Positions 13,846-14,126 of a stretch of DNA of 14,126 bases are shown in pieces. The notes under the pieces were generated by a model that did not search any database, was not told the DNA's origin, and was given only the letters and a program-made list of their open reading frames with translations. The translations under genes and the position numbers were made by a program. Source of the DNA: an uncultured bacterium. Lineage in GTDB: Bacteria; Bacteroidota; Bacteroidia; Chitinophagales; CAIOSU01. Numbering within the stretch: position 1 is the first letter of the stretch; every line of letters starts with the position of its first letter. The stretch covers positions 1 through 14,126 of the forward strand of contig CAIOSU010000089.1 of assembly GCA_903861055.1 (NCBI GenBank), read 5' to 3'.

Positions 13846-13880
13846 AATCGTAAATCGTAAATCTGAAATCGTAAATATTA
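13846..13880. repeat. Heptamer tandem repeat downstream of def
   Basis: Five seven-base units on the + strand: AATCGTA, AATCGTA, AATCTGA, AATCGTA, AATATTA. The last includes the complement of the def stop codon. The rest of the gap between the convergent GT39 and def genes (13788-13845) holds single related pieces (GTAAATA, TTACGATCG) but no hairpin terminator that I can see. Confidence 0.72.
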
Positions 13881-14126
13881 CCGTCCTTTCTTAGCCATCG
13901 GGAAATTCATGCGGTAGCTTACATCCACATCGCCTTTGCTTATCCTATCCAATCGCTTTTTAAGCAATTGCCTTTTCAAGGGCTTCAGTTTATCAGTAAA
14001 CAATACGCCTTCAATATGGTCATATTCGTGTTGTATCACACGGGCAGTGAGGCCATCGTAGGTTTCGGTTATAAGTTCAAAGTTCTCGTTTTGGTACTCA
14101 ATGGTCACCTTTTCGTGGCGCATTAC
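13878..14126 (-). CDS. def: Peptide deformylase, C-terminal part (5' end beyond window)
   Basis: Peptide deformylase removes the formyl group from the starting methionine of new proteins at the ribosome. The visible 82 residues contain the third conserved motif QHEYDHIEGVLF (bases near 14010-14033). This has the HExxH pair of metal-binding histidines and the catalytic Glu, preceded by LTARV and followed by the typical DKLKPLKRQLLKKRL tail. The first two motifs (GxGLAAxQ and EGCLS) lie off the right edge. The C-terminus YRMNFPMAKKGR is a basic tail as in other Bacteroidota. The gene converges on the GT39 gene with a 90-bp gap containing heptamer repeats. Identity is secure; the whole gene cannot be judged. 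Confidence 0.93.
   Translation of the reverse strand, partial: VMRHEKVTIEYQNENFELITETYDGLTARVIQHEYDHIEGVLFTDKLKPLKRQLLKKRLDRISKGDVDVSYRMNFPMAKKGR

Overview
The window comes from a member of the Bacteroidota, probably from the Chitinophagales/Sphingobacteriales side. The evidence is gene content (a PBP1-like lipoprotein next to guaA, a SxtJ-like protein, an EI24 protein, a short RsmI-like methylase, a CpsB-type PHP phosphatase, a Bacteroidota-type LptF/G permease), the lack of clear Shine-Dalgarno sequences, and TAnnTTTG-type -7 boxes close to start codons. TAA, TGA and TAG all end genes here, so the standard bacterial code applies. Coding density is high and no gap exceeds about 115 bases. 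I see no tRNA, rRNA, CRISPR array or insertion sequence.

Left block, + strand (1-6367): the 3' two thirds of guaA (GMP synthase), interrupted by one in-frame TAA although the reading frame continues intact to the normal C-terminus; a periplasmic-binding-fold lipoprotein that starts inside the guaA end; a small SxtJ-like membrane protein; an EI24/CysZ-like membrane protein overlapping a tetrapyrrole-methylase (RsmI-like) gene; and a 683-residue secreted protein with a central collagen-like Gly-X-Y stretch. This run ends at a perfect 32-bp palindrome, a likely bidirectional terminator.

Middle block, - strand (6481-9966): a CpsB/YwqE-type PHP phosphatase, an EamA/DMT transporter placed 3 bp behind ribD (riboflavin synthesis), ribD itself, and an uncharacterised 201-residue protein.

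Right block, + strand (9975-13787): an LptF/LptG permease, a PAP2 phosphatase and a GT39 (ArnT-like) membrane glycosyltransferase, joined by 20-bp and 4-bp overlaps. Together they look like an operon for building or modifying the outer envelope. Its first start codon lies only 8 bp from the divergent start of the 201-residue gene. The 3' part of def (peptide deformylase) enters from the right edge on the - strand.

Most genes are ordinary. The items that deserve a second look are the guaA stop, the -7-like motifs 4-6 bases before several start codons, degenerate heptamer repeats just downstream of two - strand genes, the collagen-like surface protein and the LptG-PAP2-GT39 cluster. I did not find a clearly new defence or mobile system.
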